From Thermoplasmata archaeon (GTDB taxonomy: Archaea; Thermoplasmatota; E2; UBA202; JdFR-43), in the NCBI GenBank assembly GCA_021163175.1, contig JAGGXG010000051.1:1-5192 (forward strand): a stretch of DNA of 5,192 nucleotides, in the 5' to 3' direction. Both the position numbers and the translations under genes were made by a program. This document shows positions 1 through 5,130 of this stretch, piece after piece (within the stretch, counting starts at the first letter, position 1; every line of letters starts with the position of its first letter). The notes beneath the pieces were generated by a model. The model made no database searches, was not told the origin of the DNA, and worked only from the letters and a program-made list of their open reading frames with translations.

Positions 1-219
1 ATCGGAGGCATAACAATAATAACATCGACACATGATAATCTTGTTATTGATAGAGTAGAGTTCTATATTGATGATTTGCTTAAGAGTGTAAAAACAGAGG
101 AACCGTATTGTTATCGCTGGGATGAAAAAGTAATTGGAATGCATACCATAAAAGTTGTGGCATATGATAAATCCAATAATTTTTCAAAAGATGAGATCAC
201 GGTGTTTGCCATAATATAG
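1..219 (+). CDS. C-terminal fragment of a surface/secreted protein with a bacterial-type Ig-like domain
   Basis: The reading frame is open from the first base of the window to a TAG stop and gives about 72 residues. The start lies outside the window. The visible part reads as one beta-sandwich repeat: a strand around VEFYIDD, then EEPYCYRWDE, then GMHTIKVVAYDKSNNFSKDEITV. The pattern V-x-F-Y-I-D, P-Y-x-x-x-W, H-T-I-x-V-x-A-Y-D is the hallmark of the Ig-like repeats (Big family) found at the C-termini of archaeal and bacterial surface proteins, peptidases and glycosidases. No C-terminal membrane helix or sorting signal follows; the protein stops right after the last strand. The domain call is from pattern recognition. 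The catalytic or binding part of the protein, if any, is upstream and cannot be judged here. Confidence 0.75.
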   Translation: MGGITIITSTHDNLVIDRVEFYIDDLLKSVKTEEPYCYRWDEKVIGMHTIKVVAYDKSNNFSKDEITVFAII

Positions 220-230
220 TAATTGGCAAT

Positions 231-247
231 AGCAAACTTTTTTTGCT
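231..247 (+). terminator. T-run with a small hairpin after the Ig-like gene
   Basis: Twelve bases after the TAG stop, AGCAAA (231-236) can pair with TTTGCT (242-247), and a run of seven T lies at 238-244. Archaeal RNA polymerase terminates mainly on such T-runs, so this is a reasonable 3' end for the upstream gene and separates it from purH. The hairpin is short and may be incidental to the T-run. Confidence 0.45.
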
Positions 248-271
248 GTGCAGTATTACATTGGGATATAG

Positions 272-1747
272 ATGCATCCAAAAAGAGCAATTGTGAGTGT
301 GTATGATAAAAGTGGTCTTGATGAACTGGGCAAAGAATTGCAAAAGCATGGCGTTGAGATATATGCAACAGGGGGAACTGGAGAATATTTAAAAAAGCAT
401 AGTATAGAATTCAAAAGCTCTGAAGAATACACAGGATTTGTTGAATTGCTCGATGGAAAGGTCAAGACTTTAAATTCAAAATTGCATGCTGCAATTCTTG
501 GAAGCGTAGAGGAGTTAAAAAAGCTTGGAATAGAGCCCATAGATATGGTTGTATGCAATTTTTATCCTCTCGATTTTGGTATAGAAGGCATGGATATAGG
601 TGGGCCTGCGATGACGAGGGCTGCCGCCAAAAATTGGCGCCGTGTTGTCATTGTTTCGAGCCCATGCCAATACAAAGAGGTTATAGAGCACCTTGAGTAT
701 GGATTTGATGAAGATTTTAGAAGGAAACTTGCAATAGAAGCAATAAGGAGGACAGCATACTATGATGCAAAACTTGTTGAAAAATATAATGAGGAGTTTC
801 CCCAGCATTTAACTTTGCCATTTGTGAAAAAAATTGAGTTGAGATATGGAGAGAATCCACATCAGAAAGGCGCCTTTTATGTTGTGCATAACGATGGAAA
901 GGCAAACATTGCAAACGCTGAGCAATTGCATGGAAAGATGCTTTCGTATAATAACATACTTGATGCAAATCATGCAATAGAATGCGTGAAAGAATTTGAA
1001 GAGCCATCTGCAGTCATAATAAAGCATGCCACGCCATCTGGTATAGCGTCAGCAAGCAGCATAGAAAAGGCATGGAAAGATGCCTTTGAAACAGACATAT
1101 ACTCTCCTTTTGGAGGTGTAGTTGCTTTTAATAGAAAAGTCACGCCAGAGCTTGCAAACGAGCTTTCAAAAATATTTCTTGAAATTGTTATAGCTCCTTC
1201 TTACGATAGCGAGGCTTTAAAAATATTGAAACAGAAAAAGAATCTGCGTATTTTGAGGGTAGAAGGCTTGGATAGAGAGAGAAGGACAAGGGGCATCGAA
1301 GTAAGGAGCGTTGAAAATGGCTTGCTCGTGCAGGAAAAAGATGTGAAAGAGTTTGATCCGAGCACATGGAAAGTAGTTACAGAAAAGAAGCCTAGCAAAG
1401 AAGACATAAAATCGATGATTTTCGCTATGAAAAGTGTTCGCCATGTTAAATCGAATGCAGTCGTTTTCGTAAAAGGAACGAAAACAGTAGCCATAGGCGG
1501 CGGGCAGACAGCAAGAGTAGACGCAACATGGATAGCGGTGCATAAAGGAAAAGATAGAATAAAGGGCAGTATAATGGCTTCAGATGCTTTCTTTCCATTC
1601 AGAGATGCCGTAGACCTTGCTGCCGAGCATGGCGTCCGCGCCATAGTTCAACCTGGCGGCTCAATTAGAGATAATGAAGTTATTCAGGCTGCAAATGAGC
1701 ATGGAATTATAATGGTATTTACGGGGCAGAGGTGCTTCCTGCATTAA
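272..1747 (+). CDS. purH: Bifunctional AICAR formyltransferase / IMP cyclohydrolase PurH
   Basis: Catalyses the last two steps of purine synthesis in the cytoplasm: AICAR plus 10-formyl-tetrahydrofolate to FAICAR, then ring closure to IMP. The N-terminal MGS-type cyclohydrolase domain (about 1-125) shows SVYDKSG, ATGGTG, GKVKTL with K65, NFYPL with Y98, DIGGPAM with D108, and AAAKN with K120. The last three match human ATIC Tyr104, Asp125 and Lys137. The transformylase domain (about 185-491) shows RYGENPHQ, LSYNNI, the catalytic KH pair K251-H252 in KHATPSG, KSNAVV with N395, SDAFFPF and QPGGSIRD, ending RCFLH. At 491 residues it is a little shorter than most PurH (about 510-530). The loss lies in the cyclohydrolase domain, in the loops after HAAIL and before DIGG. 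The usual Arg of GRVKTLHP is Lys63, and the HP is NS. The ATG is the natural start because SVYDKSG follows at the usual distance. No good Shine-Dalgarno sequence precedes it. Many archaea use PurP/PurO instead, so a full PurH implies a folate-type C1 carrier or past transfer. Confidence 0.96.
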   Translation: MHPKRAIVSVYDKSGLDELGKELQKHGVEIYATGGTGEYLKKHSIEFKSSEEYTGFVELLDGKVKTLNSKLHAAILGSVEELKKLGIEPIDMVVCNFYPLDFGIEGMDIGGPAMTRAAAKNWRRVVIVSSPCQYKEVIEHLEYGFDEDFRRKLAIEAIRRTAYYDAKLVEKYNEEFPQHLTLPFVKKIELRYGENPHQKGAFYVVHNDGKANIANAEQLHGKMLSYNNILDANHAIECVKEFEEPSAVIIKHATPSGIASASSIEKAWKDAFETDIYSPFGGVVAFNRKVTPELANELSKIFLEIVIAPSYDSEALKILKQKKNLRILRVEGLDRERRTRGIEVRSVENGLLVQEKDVKEFDPSTWKVVTEKKPSKEDIKSMIFAMKSVRHVKSNAVVFVKGTKTVAIGGGQTARVDATWIAVHKGKDRIKGSIMASDAFFPFRDAVDLAAEHGVRAIVQPGGSIRDNEVIQAANEHGIIMVFTGQRCFLH

Positions 1748-1757
1748 CTGCATTAAC
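1740..1757. repeat. 9-bp tandem duplication carrying the stop codons of two convergent genes
   Basis: TGCATTAAC occurs twice, head to tail, at 1740-1748 and 1749-1757. The first copy supplies the purH stop TAA (1745-1747). The second repeats it in frame as a back-up stop. On the minus strand the second copy supplies the dodecin stop (1753-1755) and the first gives a second in-frame stop. The two genes therefore end five bases apart, tail to tail, each with a tandem stop created by one small duplication. Confidence 0.7.
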
Positions 1758-1959
1758 TCCTTTCAACTTCAAAGAAAAGCTTTATTCTTGCCTGATATAG
1801 GGAAATTTCGTCATTTTCCATTAGAACCTCGAAATCCATAACTTCTACTCTCCTTATATTGCGTAAAGTTTTCTTTGCCTCATTGATTGCATGTTTTACA
1901 GCTTCTTCAAAGCTCTCGGACGAGGAGCCGACAAGCTCAATAGATTTTATAACGTTCAT
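1753..1959 (-). CDS. Dodecin-family small flavin-binding-like protein
   Basis: A 68-residue protein with the dodecin fold pattern: first strand NVIKSIELVGSSSESF, an amphipathic helix FEEAVKHAINEAKKTL, then strands RRVEVMDFEVLM and LYQARIKLFFEVE. Dodecins form hollow dodecamers that bind two flavins per site, storing or buffering FMN, lumichrome or riboflavin, and sometimes bind other ligands. The segment V-G-S/T-S-x-E-S-F and the Y-Q pair (Q56, equivalent to the flavin-contacting Gln of Halobacterium dodecin) are kept. The Trp that stacks on the isoalloxazine ring in characterised dodecins (Trp36 in Halobacterium) aligns with Arg37 here, so flavin binding is uncertain. A TTG at 1974 would add five residues; the ATG at 1959 is preferred because it matches the family's usual N-terminus and sits about 23 bases from a TATA-like element, consistent with a leaderless transcript. 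It is divergent from the nuclease gene and convergent with purH. Confidence 0.85.
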   Translation of the reverse strand: MNVIKSIELVGSSSESFEEAVKHAINEAKKTLRNIRRVEVMDFEVLMENDEISLYQARIKLFFEVERS

Positions 1960-1974
1960 GATAATATATGGCAA

Positions 1975-1990
1975 GAGATTTAAAATAATT
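1975..1990. promoter_or_regulatory. Shared TATA-like core between divergent dodecin and nuclease genes
   Basis: The only AT-rich core in the 44-bp gap is GATTTAAAATAATT (1977-1990). Its ATTTAAAAT part is nearly palindromic, reading ATTTTAAAT on the other strand. It lies about 22 bases from the nuclease ATG (2004) and about 23 from the dodecin ATG (1959). Both distances fit TATA-box placement for leaderless or near-leaderless archaeal mRNAs, and neither gene has a visible Shine-Dalgarno sequence. A shared bidirectional promoter is an inference from spacing. Confidence 0.5.
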
Positions 1991-2003
1991 TGCTTATCTT
2001 CTC

Positions 2004-2651
2004 ATGCAGAAGCCGCACATCATAGCAGATACAAGAGAGGTTTTCTCTGGATTGCCTTCATTGCTTGAAAGCATGGCTAATGTAGAAATAAAGCAGATCG
2101 CAGTTGGCGATTATATTGTGAGCGAGAGAGTTGCAATAGAAAGGAAAAGGGCTGAAGATTTCATAGATTCGCTGATTCGGAAAAGACTATTTGAACAGGT
2201 GGCGAGGCTTAAAGAAGCATATGAAATTCCATTGCTCATAATAGAAGACGAAGACCTATTTTCCCGCAACATCGATAAGCGTGCCATATATGGAGTCATC
2301 GCCTGTCTATTGCTCGATTATGGCATCTCTGTGATAAGAACAAGTGGCATTGAAGAGAGTGCAAACATAATTTTTGCTATTGCAGCAAGAGAACAATTCA
2401 GAAAGAAAAAGGAAGTTGCTTTGCGTGGCAAAAAACCAAACATGAGTTTGAAGGAAAGGCAGCAATTCATCATTGAAGGCTTGCCACATGTTTCAGCTGT
2501 GCTTGCAAAAAGATTGCTCAACCATTTTGGCTCTGTTAAAGCAATAATGAATGCAAGCATGCAACAATTGAAGAAGGTTGAAGGCATAGGAGAAAAAAAG
2601 GCAAAAGCAATAAAAGAAGTTATAGAAAAAGAATGGAAGGAAGAAGATTAA
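2004..2651 (+). CDS. Short XPF/ERCC4-type structure-specific nuclease with C-terminal helix-hairpin-helix domain
   Basis: The 215-residue protein has the archaeal short-XPF layout. The ERCC4 nuclease domain spans about 5-130, with D9 in ADTRE, D36 in VGDYIVSE, the metal-binding ERK (46-48) and D52 in EDFIDS, followed by the typical RLFEQVARLKEAY and LLIIED. A basic linker (about 131-150) leads to a tandem HhH domain: GLPHVSAVLAKRLLNHFGSV (159-178), then KKVEGIGEKKAKAIKEVI. Family members dimerise and cut 3'-flaps, forks and other branched DNA during repair and fork restart. There is no helicase domain, unlike Hef of most euryarchaea; this form is known from Crenarchaeota and Thermoplasma. Crenarchaeal XPF ends in a PCNA-binding box, but this one ends EKEWKEED with no QxxLxxFF-like motif. 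The ATG is fixed by D9, since no later start would keep DTRE. Gene context is not an operon. Confidence 0.93.
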   Translation: MQKPHIIADTREVFSGLPSLLESMANVEIKQIAVGDYIVSERVAIERKRAEDFIDSLIRKRLFEQVARLKEAYEIPLLIIEDEDLFSRNIDKRAIYGVIACLLLDYGISVIRTSGIEESANIIFAIAAREQFRKKKEVALRGKKPNMSLKERQQFIIEGLPHVSAVLAKRLLNHFGSVKAIMNASMQQLKKVEGIGEKKAKAIKEVIEKEWKEED

Positions 2652-2698
2652 TATGTGATAAGTAATCTAGAAGCGATATTATTCCTCTAATGCATGGG

Positions 2699-2737
2699 TT
2701 TTTGCAAAGTCGTTGCTTGAAGATGCATCAAGCAATG
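2699..2737. terminator. Convergent gap with T5 run and 8-bp hairpin
   Basis: Between the nuclease and rpiA, TTGCTTGA (2713-2720) and TCAAGCAA (2728-2735) form a perfect 8-bp inverted repeat with a 7-base loop. Just before it, on the plus strand, is a run of five T (2699-2703). The T-run could end the nuclease transcript. The hairpin sits five bases past the rpiA stop and could stabilise or define that 3' end, though no T-run follows it in the rpiA direction. Function is inferred from position only. Confidence 0.4.
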
Positions 2738-2740
2738 CTA

Positions 2741-3403
2741 TCATTTTCTCGCCCCCATTATCTTTACGCTACCATCTCTATAGCCGATGATTGCAAAGCT
2801 TGCCATGTTTATGAAGAGTCCATTTTCGACAACGCCCGGAAGCATGTTTATCTTCGCTTCCATTTCATATTCAAGTTTATCATAATCGCAGTCAAGTATA
2901 TAGTTTCCATTGTCTGTCACAAAATCTCTCCGCCTTGGCCCTAATCCCAGCTTTTTCAGTTTCTCCGCTGTGCGGCGCCATCCAAATTTAACGACCTCGA
3001 CAGGCAAAGGGAAAGAAAATTTATCAACGAGTTTGCTTTCATCGGCAACTATAATTTCGAGTTTGCTACAGCTCGCCACAATTTTTTCCCGCAGCAGCGC
3101 GCCGCCGCCTCCTTTTATTAAATTTAAATTTCCATCTATCTGATCAGCTCCATCTATCGTAACATCTATGGTATCGTAATCATTTATATCTCCAATTTTT
3201 ATTCCATGCTGCCTTGCTATCTCTTCAGTTTGCCTCGAAGTAGGTATGCCTATGATATCATAGCCTTCTGAAACAAGCATGCCAATTCTTTCAATTGCAT
3301 ATTTTGCTGTTGAACCAGTTCCAAGCCCAACAACCATTCCATCCTTAATATGCTTCGTTGCCTCATATGCAGCTCTCTTCTTTGCCTCCTCCTTCCATTC
3401 CAT
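2741..3403 (-). CDS. rpiA: Ribose-5-phosphate isomerase A
   Basis: Interconverts ribulose 5-phosphate and ribose 5-phosphate in the cytoplasm, feeding PRPP, nucleotide and histidine synthesis; in many archaea ribulose 5-phosphate comes from the reverse RuMP route. Counting from the upstream ATG at 3436 (231 residues), the motifs are GLGTGST (37-43), IPTSRQTEEIA (64-74), TIDGADQID (93-101), KGGGGALLREK (108-118) and ADESKLV (131-137). D95, D98, K108, catalytic E117 and K135 match E. coli Asp81, Asp84, Lys94, Glu103 and Lys121 with a constant offset of 14, so the active site is complete. The ATG at 3403 (220 residues, starting MEWKEEAKKRAAYEA) is preferred because the family begins about here and the extra 11 residues run back toward repeat-derived DNA. 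The ATG at 3436 is not excluded; neither has a clear Shine-Dalgarno. It shares direction with the beta-helix gene but follows a gap, so it probably has its own promoter. Confidence 0.95.
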   Translation of the reverse strand: MEWKEEAKKRAAYEATKHIKDGMVVGLGTGSTAKYAIERIGMLVSEGYDIIGIPTSRQTEEIARQHGIKIGDINDYDTIDVTIDGADQIDGNLNLIKGGGGALLREKIVASCSKLEIIVADESKLVDKFSFPLPVEVVKFGWRRTAEKLKKLGLGPRRRDFVTDNGNYILDCDYDKLEYEMEAKINMLPGVVENGLFINMASFAIIGYRDGSVKIMGARK

Positions 3404-3440
3404 AAATGTAATGCATTCTTCATATTTATCTTGCATGCTC

Positions 3441-3451
3441 GGGATAAAAGT
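3441..3451 (-). promoter_or_regulatory. Possible TATA element for rpiA inside the repeat remnant
   Basis: On the minus strand ACTTTTATCCC lies at 3451-3441, about 43 bases before the preferred rpiA ATG at 3403. This predicts transcription starting near 3420 and a short leader. It lies at the decayed end of the tandem repeat, aligned with the ACACCTTTCTTTAT segment of the intact copy, so the rpiA promoter may have been formed by repeat sequence. A second weak candidate, GATAAATATG at 3429-3420, would give a leaderless start at 3403. Confidence 0.3.
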
Positions 3452-3640
3452 GTTTCATTTTCTTCCTTCAAGGGCTTTCTTTTAAAGAAATGGCTTCAAT
3501 CCTTTCTCTTATGGAATTTTTTGCAAGAACCCCTTTCTTATAAAGAAAGGTGTTTCATCCCCAAAGAAGTTTTTTCCTTGAGGCTCTCTTTTGAAGAAAG
3601 AATTCAATCCTGTCTTTTCTGGAGGATTTTGCAACCCATC
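3441..3640 (-). repeat. Degenerate 108-bp (36-codon) tandem repeat across the end of the beta-helix gene
   Basis: Two head-to-tail copies are visible. The intact copy covers about 3527-3634 and the decayed copy about 3441-3526. Matching landmarks are TTTTGCAA at 3627-3634 and 3519-3526, TTCAATCC at 3603-3610 and 3495-3502 (both offset 108), TTCCTT at 3574 and 3463, and TGTTTCAT at 3551 and 3451. On the minus strand copy one encodes residues 461-496 of the beta-helix protein (LQNPPEKTGLNSFFKRE, then PQGKNFFGDETPFFIRKGF). Copy two begins in the same frame as LQKIP, then hits a stop, and continues as EKGLKPFL, stop, KKALEGRK, stop. Each unit also holds short palindromes of the TTTCTT-AAGAAA type, the best being CCTTTCTT/AAGAAAGG at 3532-3550. 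The indels in the second copy show it is eroding. Confidence 0.75.
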
Positions 3641-5014
3641 CGCATAGCATTGTTTTATTTCCGCAAGTGCCCATGGGAAAAAGTTTGCCTTGCTTCCTTT
3701 AGTCCGCCATATTCCATCTCCGAATAATCCAAATGTAAGTGGACCAAATATACTTCCCCAGTAATTGTATCTTGCATCTGTAATACTATTGTTAACAAAC
3801 ATTCCCCATCCATTGTCTATGATGTTGTTATAGTTGATTACATCATTTTTCGTTTCAAACAGATATACACCACATGCTTTATTTTCTCTTATGGTGCAAC
3901 ATCTCACATCATTGTTTCCATCTCCTTTATATATATCAATACCAAAATATGTGTTTCCGGTAAGCTCACAATTTTTAACTTCATTGCTATCTGAGTAATA
4001 TAAAAGAATGCCATGGTATCCATTATCCCTCGAAACTGTATCTATTATTCTATCGCGACTCGAATACTCAATTGAAACGCCACTATATTTAGAACCCGAG
4101 ACAGTACAATTTTCTATCTGCGAATCATATGCCTTATATAGAATTATGCCAGCAACGTCATCAACGAAATAAGAATCTGAGATAAATATATTGCTACTCT
4201 GAGAAACTGCCAGCGCAGTATTCTTGCTTTTTGAGATATTGCAATTCTGCAATATAACATTTTGCGATTCGCCTATAAATACACTAACACTATCCATGCT
4301 GCCACATGAATATACTGTAGCACCTTTTATTTGACAATTTGGAGAAGAATAAACTGTAATTGCTGTATCACAGCCATAGAAAGTTGAGTCAGTTATTTTA
4401 TTTTCCTTTGACTTGTAAACATATGTGCCAGTCCAGTTTGCATAATTGAATTGACAATTTTTTATTTCATTATAATCCGAATTTACTGTAATTAAAATTG
4501 ACTGTCCCTGCAAATCATTGAAAATGCAATTTTTAATTTTGTTATGATCCGATTTATATGCAATGATTCCATGGAAATCATTTTCAAGTTTGCAATTCGA
4601 TAGTTCACAATAGTCTGAATAAGATATCTCCAAGCCAGAATAATAATAGCTCTGTCCACTATTCCTTATTGTGAAATTGGCTATTTCTATGCCATTGCTA
4701 TAATAAATTGATACAACATCATTATTGAAATCAGCATCTATTACTGTATTCTCCATGTCTTCCCCGATGATTGTTAAATCCTGCATATTATATATTTCAA
4801 TATTTTCCTTATACACTCCAGCATATACAAAAATTGTATCACCATTTCTTGCATGGTCAATTGCATCTTGTATCCTGCTGTAATTGCCTGGTCCAGAGCC
4901 ACCAACAAAAAGTTTATTGCCTTCCATGGCGACATCCACAACATCATATCCACCCTCAACCATAAACGAAGAAAATAGCAAAACAAATACAATGGCGACG
5001 ATGCCAGTTTTCAC
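3509..5014 (-). CDS. Secreted right-handed parallel beta-helix protein (NosD/pectate-lyase-like repeats)
   Basis: A 501-residue exported protein of unknown specific role. Residues 1-21 form a signal peptide (MKTGIVAIVFVLLFSSFMVEG). Residues 44-75 carry the entry motif of the fold: NYSRIQDAIDHARNGDTIFVY, then AGVYKENI. About 80-410 is a stack of PbH1-type rungs of 21-24 residues (SDYCELSNC, SDHNKIKNC, SDYNEIKNC, SSPNCQIKG, SDSNEVKNC), closed by the typical ARYNYWGSIFGP at 414-425. Such proteins bind or process polysaccharide or decorate the archaeal surface; no catalytic residues can be named here. There are several N-x-S/T sites (N44, N113, N193, N259, N302, N408), 14 cysteines and no C-terminal anchor or PGF-type tail. 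Residues 461-501 do not belong to the fold; they are encoded by the 108-bp repeat and end within its second copy. The start is GTG, supported by the signal peptide, GGTGAT three bases upstream and a TATA box further up. Confidence 0.88.
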   Translation of the reverse strand: MKTGIVAIVFVLLFSSFMVEGGYDVVDVAMEGNKLFVGGSGPGNYSRIQDAIDHARNGDTIFVYAGVYKENIEIYNMQDLTIIGEDMENTVIDADFNNDVVSIYYSNGIEIANFTIRNSGQSYYYSGLEISYSDYCELSNCKLENDFHGIIAYKSDHNKIKNCIFNDLQGQSILITVNSDYNEIKNCQFNYANWTGTYVYKSKENKITDSTFYGCDTAITVYSSPNCQIKGATVYSCGSMDSVSVFIGESQNVILQNCNISKSKNTALAVSQSSNIFISDSYFVDDVAGIILYKAYDSQIENCTVSGSKYSGVSIEYSSRDRIIDTVSRDNGYHGILLYYSDSNEVKNCELTGNTYFGIDIYKGDGNNDVRCCTIRENKACGVYLFETKNDVINYNNIIDNGWGMFVNNSITDARYNYWGSIFGPLTFGLFGDGIWRTKGSKANFFPWALAEIKQCYADGLQNPPEKTGLNSFFKREPQGKNFFGDETPFFIRKGFLQKIP

Positions 5015-5017
5015 ATT

Positions 5018-5023
5018 ATCACC
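5018..5023 (-). promoter_or_regulatory. Shine-Dalgarno sequence of the beta-helix gene
   Basis: On the minus strand GGTGAT lies three bases before the GTG start at 5014. It is a full six-base match to the usual archaeal 16S 3' end (AUCACC). The spacing is unusually tight, but it supports the GTG. The overlapping ATG at 5016 is followed at once by TGA and cannot be the start. Confidence 0.55.
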
Positions 5024-5040
5024 AAACTATAATTGTTTAA

Positions 5041-5052
5041 GGATATATAAAT
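5041..5052 (-). promoter_or_regulatory. TATA box of the beta-helix gene
   Basis: ATTTATATATCC on the minus strand (5052-5041) is a strong archaeal TATA-like element. Its centre lies about 32 bases before the GTG start, predicting transcription from near 5020 and only a few bases of leader, so the Shine-Dalgarno sequence would sit at or near the 5' end of the mRNA. Confidence 0.6.
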
Positions 5053-5079
5053 TTGTTGAAGATGCCAGTATCTCCGAAA

Positions 5080-5130
5080 GTTAGCCAAAATCATCATTGT
5101 CAGCATGGCTTTTGGCTAACAATGATTTGG
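5080..5130. repeat. Intergenic inverted repeat with two overlapping pairings
   Basis: GTTAGCCAAAA (5080-5090) and TTTTGGCTAAC (5110-5120) form a perfect 11-bp inverted repeat with a 19-base loop. A second pairing, CCAAAATCATCATTGT (5085-5100) with ACAATGATTTGG (5119-5130), uses the same left arm and has small bulges. It lies upstream of the beta-helix promoter. It may be a transcript end for a gene beyond the window, a regulator site or a remnant of a mobile element. No T-run directly follows on either side. The rest of 5053-5192 is AT-rich with no convincing gene. Confidence 0.6.

Noticed and set aside
1201..1644. A 147-residue minus-strand ORF inside purH
   Set aside because: It is fully antisense to the conserved transformylase domain of PurH and has no recognisable motifs.
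1972..1974. TTG as the dodecin start, giving 73 residues
   Set aside because: The ATG at 1959 fits the family N-terminus and the TATA spacing better; the five extra residues fall in the promoter region.
3462..3610. CRISPR-like array from the recurring TTCAATCC and palindromic segments
   Set aside because: The spacings are unequal, the units differ at many sites, the frame is coding in one copy, and no cas genes are near.
3350..3727. A 125-residue plus-strand ORF opposite rpiA and the beta-helix tail
   Set aside because: It runs antisense to rpiA and to the repeat, with low-complexity F/L/S-rich translation typical of the antisense of K/E-rich coding DNA.
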